Shown here: piece by piece, positions 1-7,187 of the stretch | Numbering within the stretch: position 1 is the stretch's first letter | Layout: each line of letters opens with the position of its first letter | Assembly: GCA_021160245.1 (NCBI GenBank) | Contig: JAGHCW010000172.1 | Location: 1-25,113 of the forward strand | From: a bacterium | Lineage (GTDB): Bacteria; B130-G9 | Direction of reading: 5' to 3' | Length of the DNA stretch: 25,113 nt | The notes under the pieces: generated by a model | The model's input: the letters and a program-made list of their open reading frames with translations, nothing else | Database searches by the model: none | Told to the model about the DNA's origin: nothing | Position numbers and translations under genes: made by a program

Positions 1-68
1 GGCCTTATTAGACAGCCTCTACAACGTGGTGATTCAGAGAAATATACACCGAGAAAGCGACGAGGCAA

Positions 69-434
69 ATGACGGATAATTTCCGCCCCCACTTCAAGCT
101 CTGGCTCTCGACGGACGATTCGGAGGGCGTTTTCGGCGACGGCAAATGGCGCCTCCTTGAAGCAATCGGGCGCAGCGGTTCTCTAAGTTCCGCCGCAACG
201 GCGCTCGGGATTAGCTATCGCAAGGCGTGGGGCGATCTCAAGAAGGCGGAACGCTGCCTCGGCATGAAACTGATCGAGAAGCACAGAGGCGGAAGCGGAG
301 GTGGAGAGACGACGCTCACTGATGCTGGCAAGGCTTGGTTACGGGGATATTCTGATTTTCGGGCGGATGTGCAGAAAGTTGTGGCAAGCGCGTTCGAGCG
401 GCACATTGTCAATCTAGAAAGGAAGGAGGCTTGA
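69..434 (+). CDS. ModE-type winged-helix regulator, HTH only
   Basis: This 121-aa protein matches the N-terminal DNA-binding half of ModE (LysR-type winged HTH). Residues about 25-85 contain the typical run GDGKWRLLEAIGRSGSLSSA, then ISYRKAWGDLKKAE, then a wing and TLTDAGKAWL. Full ModE proteins continue into two TOBE/Di-MoP molybdate-binding domains. Here the protein stops at about 120 residues, so it probably cannot bind the oxyanion itself. The ATG has a GAGG just upstream (63-69 region). The stop overlaps the TTG start of wtpA, so the two are probably translationally coupled. It likely controls this uptake and cofactor operon; that role is inferred from position and family. The family call is confident and the regulatory target is not. 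Confidence 0.85.
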   Translation: MTDNFRPHFKLWLSTDDSEGVFGDGKWRLLEAIGRSGSLSSAATALGISYRKAWGDLKKAERCLGMKLIEKHRGGSGGGETTLTDAGKAWLRGYSDFRADVQKVVASAFERHIVNLERKEA

Positions 435-1393
435 AGAGAATCCAACTGACGTTACTCGCTATTATTCTCATTTTGTCATTCACAGCTACCGGACAGGCAG
501 GGCCCAGGCTCTCGGGCGACATCGTTATCTTTCATGCCGGCAGCCTCGCCGTTCCGTTCATGGAGATAGCCGGTGAGTTTATGAGAAAGCATCCGGGAGT
601 TCACGTCATTCGTGAGGCGGCCGGAAGCAGGAGTTGCGCGCGGAAGATATCGGACTTGAACAGGCCATGCGACGTGATGGCTTCTGCTGATTATACAGTT
701 ATCGACTCTCTCTTGATTCCCGACCACGCGAGCTGGAATATCAAATTCGCCGCGAATGAGATGGCGATTGTCTATCACAAGGGCTCTCGAGGGGCCAAGA
801 GGATCAATCAGAGCAACTGGCACGAGATACTATGCGAGAAGAAAGTCAGATTCGGGCGCTCCGATCCCAATGCCGACCCATGTGGCTACCGCGCGGTGTT
901 GACAATGAAGCTCGCCGAGAAACATCTTAAGCAACCTGGTCTAGCTGCCAAATTGCTCAAGAAGGACACAAGATATATTCGCCCAAAGGAGACCGATCTT
1001 CTCGCACTCCTTGAATCGAATACGATTGATTACATATTCCTCTATCGCTCCGTTGCGGAGCAGCACGGCTTGCAGTTTCTGCTTCTGCCGGATGAGGTGA
1101 ATCTCAAGCGCGTGAGCCTCACTGATCTATACAAAACCGTTTCGGTAGAAATCTCGGGGAAGAAGCCAGGGACGAAGATCACTAAGAAGGGCGCGCCGAT
1201 GGTATATGGTGTTACGATTCCCAAGAACTCTCGGAATCCCAAAGCCGCTCTTGAGTTCGTTAAATTCCTGCTGGACGAGAACAGGGGCATGGCGATCATG
1301 AGGAGGAATGGTCAGCCGAGCATTGTGCCGTCGGGAACCAAGACGTACGAAGAGCTCCCGCGAGTATTGAGAAAATATGCCAAGCGGGGCTAG
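431..1393 (+). CDS. wtpA: Tungstate/molybdate ABC transporter substrate-binding protein
   Basis: This 320-aa protein is a periplasmic or lipid-side binding protein of the WtpA type. It has a signal peptide (K2-R3, hydrophobic 6-17, probable cleavage near A19-G24). It then has the family's HAGSL at 35-39, GRSDPNADPCGYR at 142-154, and PKETDLLALL from 185, which form the oxyanion pocket in this family. The TTG at 431 is the only start that keeps the positively charged n-region, because an in-frame TAG lies at 416-418. GGAAGGAGG ends one base before it, so the spacing is unusually short and coupling with the upstream gene may help. It delivers tungstate or molybdate to WtpBC. WtpA versus ModA is judged from these motifs. 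Substrate preference cannot be read from sequence. Confidence 0.9.
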   Translation: MKRIQLTLLAIILILSFTATGQAGPRLSGDIVIFHAGSLAVPFMEIAGEFMRKHPGVHVIREAAGSRSCARKISDLNRPCDVMASADYTVIDSLLIPDHASWNIKFAANEMAIVYHKGSRGAKRINQSNWHEILCEKKVRFGRSDPNADPCGYRAVLTMKLAEKHLKQPGLAAKLLKKDTRYIRPKETDLLALLESNTIDYIFLYRSVAEQHGLQFLLLPDEVNLKRVSLTDLYKTVSVEISGKKPGTKITKKGAPMVYGVTIPKNSRNPKAALEFVKFLLDENRGMAIMRRNGQPSIVPSGTKTYEELPRVLRKYAKRG

Positions 1394-1491
1394 CGACACA
1401 TTCACAGGATGCGATGCCCGGGGCCCTATGTGCCCATTAGGGTGTGACCTTAGACTTTGGGTAGAGTTCTTGGGCATCTATATCGCCACCT

Positions 1492-1518
1492 CATCGCCCG
1501 GCGCAAGCGCTGGCGATG
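1492..1518 (+). other. Hairpin in the wtpA-wtpB gap
   Basis: CATCGCC (1492-1498) pairs with GGCGATG (1512-1518), with an inner GCGC/GCGC stem and an AA loop. No T-run follows, so it is not a canonical terminator. It could stabilise or attenuate the wtpA transcript ahead of wtpBC. That role is inference only. Confidence 0.4.
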
Positions 1519-1537
1519 CAATCTGCTCATATTGTCA

Positions 1538-1666
1538 TAACCCCCGAATTCATTCGGGGGATGTGCGGTGTCCAATATCTCCCCTATATGCCCTTCAGAT
1601 GACGATGCCGGTGAGGGGCGAGGCGCGCCTCGCATCCTCAGGTCACCCGAATGAATTCGGGTGTTA
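1538..1666. repeat. Inverted pair of palindromic repeats (REP/BIME- or MITE-like)
   Basis: Two 24-base units at 1538-1561 and 1643-1666 are reverse complements of each other at 22 of 24 positions. Each unit is itself a palindrome with a 9-bp stem and 2-nt loop, sharing the core CCCGAATTCATTCGGG or its reverse complement. The two differences between units lie opposite each other in the stem (C:G in one, A:T in the other), so they are compensatory and keep the hairpin. Between them lie about 80 bases including another GC palindrome (1618-1633). This resembles a BIME made of two inverted REPs, or a very small MITE. No transposase is present. Whether other copies exist in the genome cannot be seen here. 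Confidence 0.7.
1612..1640. other. GC-rich palindrome/hairpin inside the repeat pair
   Basis: GCGAGGCGCGCCTCGC at 1618-1633 is a perfect 16-bp palindrome. TGAGG (1612-1616) and CCTCA (1636-1640) extend it as an outer stem with a small internal bulge. No T-tract follows. It sits just upstream of the wtpB start and could act as an mRNA hairpin or as the centre of the repeat element. Confidence 0.5.
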
Positions 1667-1668
1667 AT

Positions 1669-2493
1669 ATGATGAGAGCCATCCATATCACCACCGCTCG
1701 CGCCGGGCCGGCGTTCAGCTGGCTGCACCTTGCGTTCACGGCGCTCGGAGGCCTGGTCCTTCTCTTCATTGTTGCTCCCCTGCTTGGGATATATCTCAAC
1801 TCGGCGCCTGCTGACGTCTTGAGTGCGGCCAAAGAGTCTGAGGTCCAGCAGAGTATATGGCTGACGCTCTGGGTCTCGATGGCCGCAACGCTGGCCTTCG
1901 CAATTGCCTGCATACCCTTCGCCTACATTCTGGCCCGCAAGGATTTTCCGCTAAAAGGGCTCGTATCCGGCATCATCGACCTACCCGTCATCGTCCCTCA
2001 TTCTGTTGCGGGCATAGCGATCCTCAGCATTTTTGCCCGAGACACCCTGCTCGGCGATGCGGCAGAATGGGCTGGATTTGAAATAGTAGGCACGCCGGTC
2101 GGGATCGCGGCCGCAATGGCGTTCGTAAGCGTCCCATTTCTAATCAACGCGGCGCGCGATGGATTCTCCGCGGTCCCGATCAGGCTAGAAAAGGTGGCGG
2201 CAAGCCTTGGCGCCTCACCCTTGCGAGTTTTTCTCACCATCTCTTTGCCACTTGCATGGAAATCGGTTCTCTCTGGCCTAATCCTGATGTGGGGACGGGG
2301 GATGAGCGAGTTTGGCGCCGTTATCATCGTCGCCTATCATCCGATGATAACGCCGATACTCATTTACGAGCGTTTTGGCGCGTATGGGTTGAAATACTCT
2401 CGCCCTGTCGCGGCGCTTTTTATGGCGGTCTGCCTCGTCATCTTCATTCTCTTACGATTACTTGCGAGAGGGAGGAAGAATGCTGAGGATTGA
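1669..2493 (+). CDS. wtpB: Tungstate/molybdate ABC transporter permease
   Basis: This inner-membrane permease of the binding-protein-dependent family (BPD_transp_1) has about six hydrophobic segments. Its cytoplasmic EAA loop reads roughly EKVAASLGASPLRVFLTISL and is followed by the conserved GRGMSEFGAV stretch seen in ModB/WtpB proteins. It forms the channel that WtpC drives. An in-frame ATG at 1651 would add six residues but lies inside the right-hand palindromic repeat. I therefore prefer the ATG at 1669 (or 1672), although neither has a strong ribosome site. It overlaps wtpC by 14 bases. The 275-bp gap after wtpA is unusual for this operon and holds the repeat element. Confidence 0.88.
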   Translation: MMRAIHITTARAGPAFSWLHLAFTALGGLVLLFIVAPLLGIYLNSAPADVLSAAKESEVQQSIWLTLWVSMAATLAFAIACIPFAYILARKDFPLKGLVSGIIDLPVIVPHSVAGIAILSIFARDTLLGDAAEWAGFEIVGTPVGIAAAMAFVSVPFLINAARDGFSAVPIRLEKVAASLGASPLRVFLTISLPLAWKSVLSGLILMWGRGMSEFGAVIIVAYHPMITPILIYERFGAYGLKYSRPVAALFMAVCLVIFILLRLLARGRKNAED

Positions 2494-3541
2494 GCGTCTC
2501 TCAAAACGCCTTGGCTCATTCTCAATGCAGGACGTCTCGTTTGAGATTGAAAGGGGCGAGTACTTCGTGCTTTTGGGCGCATCTGGCGTCGGCAAGACCG
2601 TCCTCTTGGAGGTGATTGCTGGGATAATGATGCCAGATGCAGGGTGGATGTTCTTGGATGATCGGGATATCACGTCCGAGAGACCGCAGACCAGGGGAAT
2701 CGGGATTGTGTATCAGGATCAAGCTCTGTTTCCACATCTGTCGGTCTATCAGAACATTGCTTATGGTCTGCACTGCTTGCGACTGAAGCGATCACACGTC
2801 CGTGAACGAACGAGGGCGATGGCTGAGCGAGTGGGCGCTCAAGAACTTCTCAATAGGCGCCCAGCCACGCTCTCCGGTGGCGAGGCGCAGCGTGTGGCTT
2901 TGGCCAGGACGCTCGCTACAGGACCCAAATGCCTGCTGCTAGATGAGCCGATCTCTGCGCTCGACATTCAGTCAAAGGAGTCGCTTCGATCACTCTTGCG
3001 AGAGATAAACCGCCAGGGCCAGACGATACTTCATGTTACACACGATTATGAGGAGGCGCTTTCCCTGGCCTCGCGTATAGCGATCATGGAGGACGGCAGA
3101 ATAGCCCAAGTCGGAACGCCTGAGCAGATCTTCCACGCCCCAAAGTCGCAGTTCGTTGCGAGGTTTGTTGGGATCAAGAACTTTTTTGCAGGAACGCTTG
3201 AGAAGTCGGATGAGAATGGTCAACTCTGCGTCTTTGCAGCGGAGCGCGGGATGAGATTCCACGTGCTGACTGACGCCAAACCGGGCCCCGGGTTCCTCGT
3301 CTTTGGCAGCGAAGATGTGGCAATTGGAAACTCTCGGCCTGAGACGAGCGCGAAGAATGTCTTCCCCGGGACTGTCCTCGACATCGCTCCGGCGAAACTC
3401 GGAGTGGAGGTGTCTTTTGACATAGGTGTAAGGGTCTCCGCGCTCTTGACGCAGAGCTCCGTGAGCTCGCTGGAACTCACGATCGGCAAGTCGGTCTTCG
3501 CGCAGTTCAAGGCGAGCGCTGCGAGGTTTTTCCCGGAATGA
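2480..3541 (+). CDS. wtpC: Tungstate/molybdate ABC transporter ATPase
   Basis: This 353-aa ABC ATPase energises WtpB. It has Walker A GASGVGKT at 33-40, Q-loop Q79, signature LSGGEAQ at 131-137, Walker B CLLLDE at 151-156, and switch H188 in HVTHD. After about residue 230 there is a C-terminal TOBE-like region, as in ModC/WtpC. The ATG at 2480 is chosen because GGAGG lies four bases upstream. A TTG at 2462 in the same frame would add six residues that encode the Shine-Dalgarno itself. It overlaps the end of wtpB, so the pair is translationally coupled. All nucleotide-binding residues are present, and the protein should be active. Confidence 0.9.
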   Translation: MLRIERLSKRLGSFSMQDVSFEIERGEYFVLLGASGVGKTVLLEVIAGIMMPDAGWMFLDDRDITSERPQTRGIGIVYQDQALFPHLSVYQNIAYGLHCLRLKRSHVRERTRAMAERVGAQELLNRRPATLSGGEAQRVALARTLATGPKCLLLDEPISALDIQSKESLRSLLREINRQGQTILHVTHDYEEALSLASRIAIMEDGRIAQVGTPEQIFHAPKSQFVARFVGIKNFFAGTLEKSDENGQLCVFAAERGMRFHVLTDAKPGPGFLVFGSEDVAIGNSRPETSAKNVFPGTVLDIAPAKLGVEVSFDIGVRVSALLTQSSVSSLELTIGKSVFAQFKASAARFFPE

Positions 3542-3574
3542 CGACAGCGATACGGAGGCGATGCATGTCTGGGG

Positions 3575-4723
3575 GTGAGGATCTCTAAAGTGCTCAGAGT
3601 GCCCCGTATGTTGATGATAGGCTCGGCAGGCAGGAATGTCGGCAAGACGGAGCTCGCGTGTGCCATAATTCGCAGCTTCAGCCGGGACCATGAGGTCATC
3701 GGCATAAAGGCCACGACGATAGAAGAGCTGAATGGCGAGTGTCCCAGAGGCGGCAAGGGCTGCGGCGTCTGTTCCTCGTTAAGCGAGGATTTCTGCATAA
3801 CCGAGGAGACGGATGGTCCCGCCGGGAAGGACACGTCGAGGATGCTCGAGGCCGGCGCCTCGTCCGTTCTCTGGTTGCGATGCCTCAAGTCACATCTTGC
3901 GGAGGGAGCGGCCGCGCTCCTTAAAAGAATCGGTCCCGATGCCTTATGCGTTTGTGAGTCCAACAGCTTGCGGCGCGTGATTGAGCCCGGTATCTTCGTC
4001 ATTGTGAAGGGAAGTGGCTCGGATAAGTTCAAGGCCTCCGCAGAAGCAGTGAGAGGGCTCGCGGGCCGGATAGTCGAATCTGACGGCAAGAGCTACGATC
4101 TGGACATTGATCGATTTGAGCTCGTCAATAACGCCTGGACAATTGTAGAAAAGGCCACTGCAATCGTTATGGCCGGAGGCGCGAGCAGCAGGATGGGCGT
4201 CGATAAAAGCATGCTCGATGTCGATGGAAGACCATTGGTCCAGCACGTCTTTAACCAGCTGGCGCCTCACTTCGACGAGGTGATAATCAGCGCAAACGAG
4301 CCCTCGCAGTTTGAGTTCTTAGAGGTGCCAATCGTGCCGGACATCCAACCGGGACAAGGGCCGTTGATGGGCATATTCTCCGCCCTTCTCGCCTCGTCCA
4401 ACGACATCAATGTGGTGGTTGCCTGCGACATTCCGAGGATAAGCGTCAGTTTGATTCGACGGATGATTGGGAAGTCGAATGGATATGACGCGGTGATTCC
4501 CGTAAGCGGCAAAGGCAAGTTCGAGCCGCTGTTCGCCGTCTATAACAAGAGCATCCTTCGGGCCATGCGAGATGTTTTGAGGCGAGGCGCCAGGAAGATA
4601 TCAGATGTGTTCAATGTAGCTAAGGTCAAGTATCTTGATATAGAAGATACCACCTGTTTTGAGAACCTAAATACACTTGATGACTATGAGGATTTCATTG
4701 AACGAGAGAATGATAAGCCGTAA
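3575..4723 (+). CDS. mobA: Fusion: Cys-rich MobB-like P-loop domain + MobA guanylyltransferase
   Basis: This 382-aa protein has two parts. Residues 1-185 form a P-loop NTPase-like domain with GSAGRNVGKT (16-25), a cysteine cluster (C56, C63, C66, C74, including GKGCGVC), and a CESNS stretch at 127-131. It resembles MobB-type partners but is not a standard MobB. Residues about 194-380 are a MobA/MocA-type nucleotidyltransferase with AGGASSRMGVDK (200-211), GQGPLMGI, and a metal-binding ACDIP. MobA attaches GMP to molybdopterin to make the guanine dinucleotide cofactor; CMP (MocA) cannot be excluded. The GTG at 3575 gives the longest form; GTG 3590, with GAGG upstream, is a good alternative. 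It overlaps moeA by 14 bases. Confidence 0.85.
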   Translation: MRISKVLRVPRMLMIGSAGRNVGKTELACAIIRSFSRDHEVIGIKATTIEELNGECPRGGKGCGVCSSLSEDFCITEETDGPAGKDTSRMLEAGASSVLWLRCLKSHLAEGAAALLKRIGPDALCVCESNSLRRVIEPGIFVIVKGSGSDKFKASAEAVRGLAGRIVESDGKSYDLDIDRFELVNNAWTIVEKATAIVMAGGASSRMGVDKSMLDVDGRPLVQHVFNQLAPHFDEVIISANEPSQFEFLEVPIVPDIQPGQGPLMGIFSALLASSNDINVVVACDIPRISVSLIRRMIGKSNGYDAVIPVSGKGKFEPLFAVYNKSILRAMRDVLRRGARKISDVFNVAKVKYLDIEDTTCFENLNTLDDYEDFIERENDKP

Positions 4724-5885
4724 GCAGGCCGAGAGAATAGTGCTCGATTCGGCCAGGCAGATTGATGTCGAGCGAGCCGGGATAGACGAGGCGCTCGGAA
4801 GGGCGCTGGCGCAGGACGTTGCGTCAGACATTGATATGCCGCCGTTTGACAAGTCGGCAATGGACGGATATGCGTGTCGGCGTGCCGATCTAAAGGCCCA
4901 GCTCGATGTCATCGAGACTATCCCAGCGGGCAAAGAGCCCACAAGCGCCATCGGCCCCGGCAAGTGCGCAAAAATCATGACCGGCGCGATGGTCCCCGAG
5001 GGCGCAGACTGCGTGATAATGAAGGAATACGTTGAGGTCATAGATGAGCGAACTGTCCGCTTCGTGGGCAAGGACACGGCGACGAACATCTGCTTTCTGG
5101 CAGAGGACACCAGCGTCGGCGATGTTGTTCTGCGAAAGGGTGAGTTGATTAAACCGCAGCACATCGCGATTCTCGCGTCGCTCGGCTGCACATCGCCGCT
5201 TGTTTACAGAAGACCCAACGTGGGTATCGTCGCCACCGGGGACGAGCTGGTTGAGCCTACCGAGAAGCCCGGCGCCTCGCAGATACGAAACAGCAACAGC
5301 TATCAGCTCGTGGCGCAGGTTCGGGCCGCCGGTGCAATCCCTCATTACTATGGGATAGCCGGGGATAATGAGGAGGCGATCGATTCGCTATTTAAGGCCG
5401 CGCTTGCAGTGAACGACGTAGTGCTCATCTCCGGCGGCGTGTCGGTCGGCGACTACGACTTGGTTCCAGGCGTCATGCGTCGCAATGGCGTCGAGCTCCT
5501 TTTTGAGAGCATCGCTATGAAGCCGGGCAAACCGACTCACTTTGGCGCCTCAGCTAGCACGTTCTGCTTTGGTTTGCCAGGCAATCCCGTCTCGACATTC
5601 GTGGTCTTCGAGCTTCTGGTCAGGCCTTTCCTGCTCAAGATGATGGGCCACGAGTTCATTGCCCCGAACGTGCTAATGCCGCTCAATGAGGCCATAGAGA
5701 AGCGGCGCACGAAGAGGGAGGCTTGGTTCCCAGTTCTTTTAACAAGCGAGGGGACGGTTAAGCCGGTCGAGTATCACGGCTCCGCTCACGCGAGGGCGCT
5801 CCCTCAAGCGGATGGTTTAATCTGCTTGCCAGCCGGCGTCAATAGGTTCGAAGCGGGGACAATAGTCCATGTTCGACAGATTTGA
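4710..5885 (+). CDS. moeA: Molybdopterin molybdenumtransferase MoeA
   Basis: MoeA inserts molybdate (or tungstate) into adenylylated molybdopterin. The 391-aa form matches family length. Motifs in order are PPFDKSAMDGYA in domain II, PAGKEP, TGAMVPEGAD, VATGDELVEP, SGGVSVGDYDLV in the MoCF fold, then KPGKPT and GLPGNPVS, and a C-terminal beta domain. The ATG at 4710 gives the usual MoeA start (MISRKQAERIVL) with GAGAGA upstream. Upstream in-frame starts exist from 4677 but add residues not expected in the family. It overlaps mobA upstream and moaA downstream (17 bases), supporting a single operon. Confidence 0.93.
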   Translation: MISRKQAERIVLDSARQIDVERAGIDEALGRALAQDVASDIDMPPFDKSAMDGYACRRADLKAQLDVIETIPAGKEPTSAIGPGKCAKIMTGAMVPEGADCVIMKEYVEVIDERTVRFVGKDTATNICFLAEDTSVGDVVLRKGELIKPQHIAILASLGCTSPLVYRRPNVGIVATGDELVEPTEKPGASQIRNSNSYQLVAQVRAAGAIPHYYGIAGDNEEAIDSLFKAALAVNDVVLISGGVSVGDYDLVPGVMRRNGVELLFESIAMKPGKPTHFGASASTFCFGLPGNPVSTFVVFELLVRPFLLKMMGHEFIAPNVLMPLNEAIEKRRTKREAWFPVLLTSEGTVKPVEYHGSAHARALPQADGLICLPAGVNRFEAGTIVHVRQI

Positions 5886-6669
5886 CCGCCGCATAAATTA
5901 CCTCCGCATCTCAGTTACGGACCGGTGCAACCTGCGCTGCGTCTATTGCATGCCCCCGGAGGGCGTGCCGCTTTGGGGTCATGATGACATTCTCTCATTC
6001 GAGGAGATGCTCAAAGTCACCAAGACCGCGGTTGACATGGGCATCGACAAGGTCCGCGTGACGGGTGGTGAGCCGCTTGTTCGACGCGGCATAGTCCAAT
6101 TCGTAAATATGCTATCGAATATCGATGGTATAAGAGACTTAGCGATGACAACAAATGGCACATTGCTCGCCCCACTTGCGAGGCAGCTTCATGAGGCGGG
6201 GCTTCATCGCCTGAACATCAGCCTCGACACGCTTGATCCCGAGAAGTATCGGGAGATAACCCGCGTGGGTGACATCAACCAAGTGCTAGACGGCATTGAG
6301 GCGGCACAGGAGGCTGGATTCGCGGGCACAAAACTCAATTGTGTGGTTCATAAGACATCTTTAGAACCCGATGCGATGGCAGTTCGGCAGTTTGCCATAG
6401 AACGCGACCTTGAGGCGCGTTTTATTCGGCAGATGGACATTCAGCGAGGTGAATTTTGGGTCGTAGATGGCGGCACTGGTGGCGATTGCGCTATGTGTAA
6501 TCGGCTTAGGCTGACCAGCTGTGGCATGGTTAAGCCTTGTCTTTTTTCCGACATCTCATTTTCGGTTCGAGAGCTCGGCGCGAAAGAGGCCTTGACGCAA
6601 GCGGTTCATGCTAAGCCTGCGTCGGGCCACAGTAGCCTTCAAAACAAGTTCTACGCGATAGGAGGGTGA
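5869..6669 (+). CDS. moaA: GTP 3',8-cyclase MoaA, compact form
   Basis: This radical SAM enzyme performs the first step of molybdopterin synthesis, converting GTP to 3',8-cyclo-GTP. The N-terminal cluster is C20-x3-C24-x2-C27, followed by TGGEPLVRRG (65-74). The C-terminal cluster is C207-x2-C210-x13-C224 with the GTP-binding arginines in CNRLRL, and the protein ends in the conserved GG needed for activity. At 266 aa it is about 60 residues shorter than typical MoaA. The loss lies between FIRQMD (about 182-187) and GGDCAMC, where normal proteins carry a longer linker. All catalytic elements remain, so this looks like a compact natural variant and not a broken gene. The start overlaps moeA and the stop is 3 bases before moaC. 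Confidence 0.92.
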   Translation: MFDRFDRRINYLRISVTDRCNLRCVYCMPPEGVPLWGHDDILSFEEMLKVTKTAVDMGIDKVRVTGGEPLVRRGIVQFVNMLSNIDGIRDLAMTTNGTLLAPLARQLHEAGLHRLNISLDTLDPEKYREITRVGDINQVLDGIEAAQEAGFAGTKLNCVVHKTSLEPDAMAVRQFAIERDLEARFIRQMDIQRGEFWVVDGGTGGDCAMCNRLRLTSCGMVKPCLFSDISFSVRELGAKEALTQAVHAKPASGHSSLQNKFYAIGG

Positions 6670-6672
6670 TTT

Positions 6673-7128
6673 ATGGACAAACTCTCGCACGTTGATGATT
6701 CGGGACGCGCCAAAATGGTTGACGTCTCGCTCAAGAAACCCGTGTATCGCATGGCGCGGGCGGCAGGGCGAATATCGCTAAGTGAATCCACGGTCAAGCT
6801 GATCGAGGAGAATAGTATTAAGAAGGGGGACGTGCTGACGGTCTCGGAAATCGCCGGTATCCAGGCTGCAAAGCGGACATTCGACCTCATCCCTCTTTGT
6901 CATCCGCTGCCGATAAGCAACGTGTCGGTGAAGGCTATTCTGGAGCGGGATGGCGTCTCGGTCGAAAGCGAGGTCTCCTGCGTCGCAAGGACTGGCATTG
7001 AGATGGAGGCTCTGACGGCGGTGGCGGTCGCGCTTCTGACGGTTTACGATATGTGCAAGGCCGTTGACAAGATGATGAAGATCGGTGAGATAGTGCTAAT
7101 AGAGAAGATAAAAGGGCGCCCGGAATAG
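6673..7128 (+). CDS. moaC: Cyclic pyranopterin monophosphate synthase MoaC
   Basis: This 151-aa protein converts 3',8-cyclo-GTP to cyclic pyranopterin monophosphate, acting directly after MoaA. It shows LSHVDDSGRAKMVDVS at the N-terminus, AAKRTFDLIPLCHPLP in the middle, and ARTGIEMEALTAV with YDMCKAVDK at the C-terminus, which carry the family's active-site His, Asp and Lys residues. GGAGGG at 6661-6666 is a strong ribosome site. The start lies three bases after the moaA stop. Confidence 0.95.
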   Translation: MDKLSHVDDSGRAKMVDVSLKKPVYRMARAAGRISLSESTVKLIEENSIKKGDVLTVSEIAGIQAAKRTFDLIPLCHPLPISNVSVKAILERDGVSVESEVSCVARTGIEMEALTAVAVALLTVYDMCKAVDKMMKIGEIVLIEKIKGRPE

Positions 7129-7187
7129 AGTATTTGGTCCTGTAATCCCCCAGCCACGCGATTTTATAGGGAGAGGAACAGAAGATT

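Noticed and set aside
1377-1667. Possible small gene in the wtpA-wtpB gap
   Set aside because: The frame crosses both palindromic repeats, lacks a ribosome site and has no recognisable domain.
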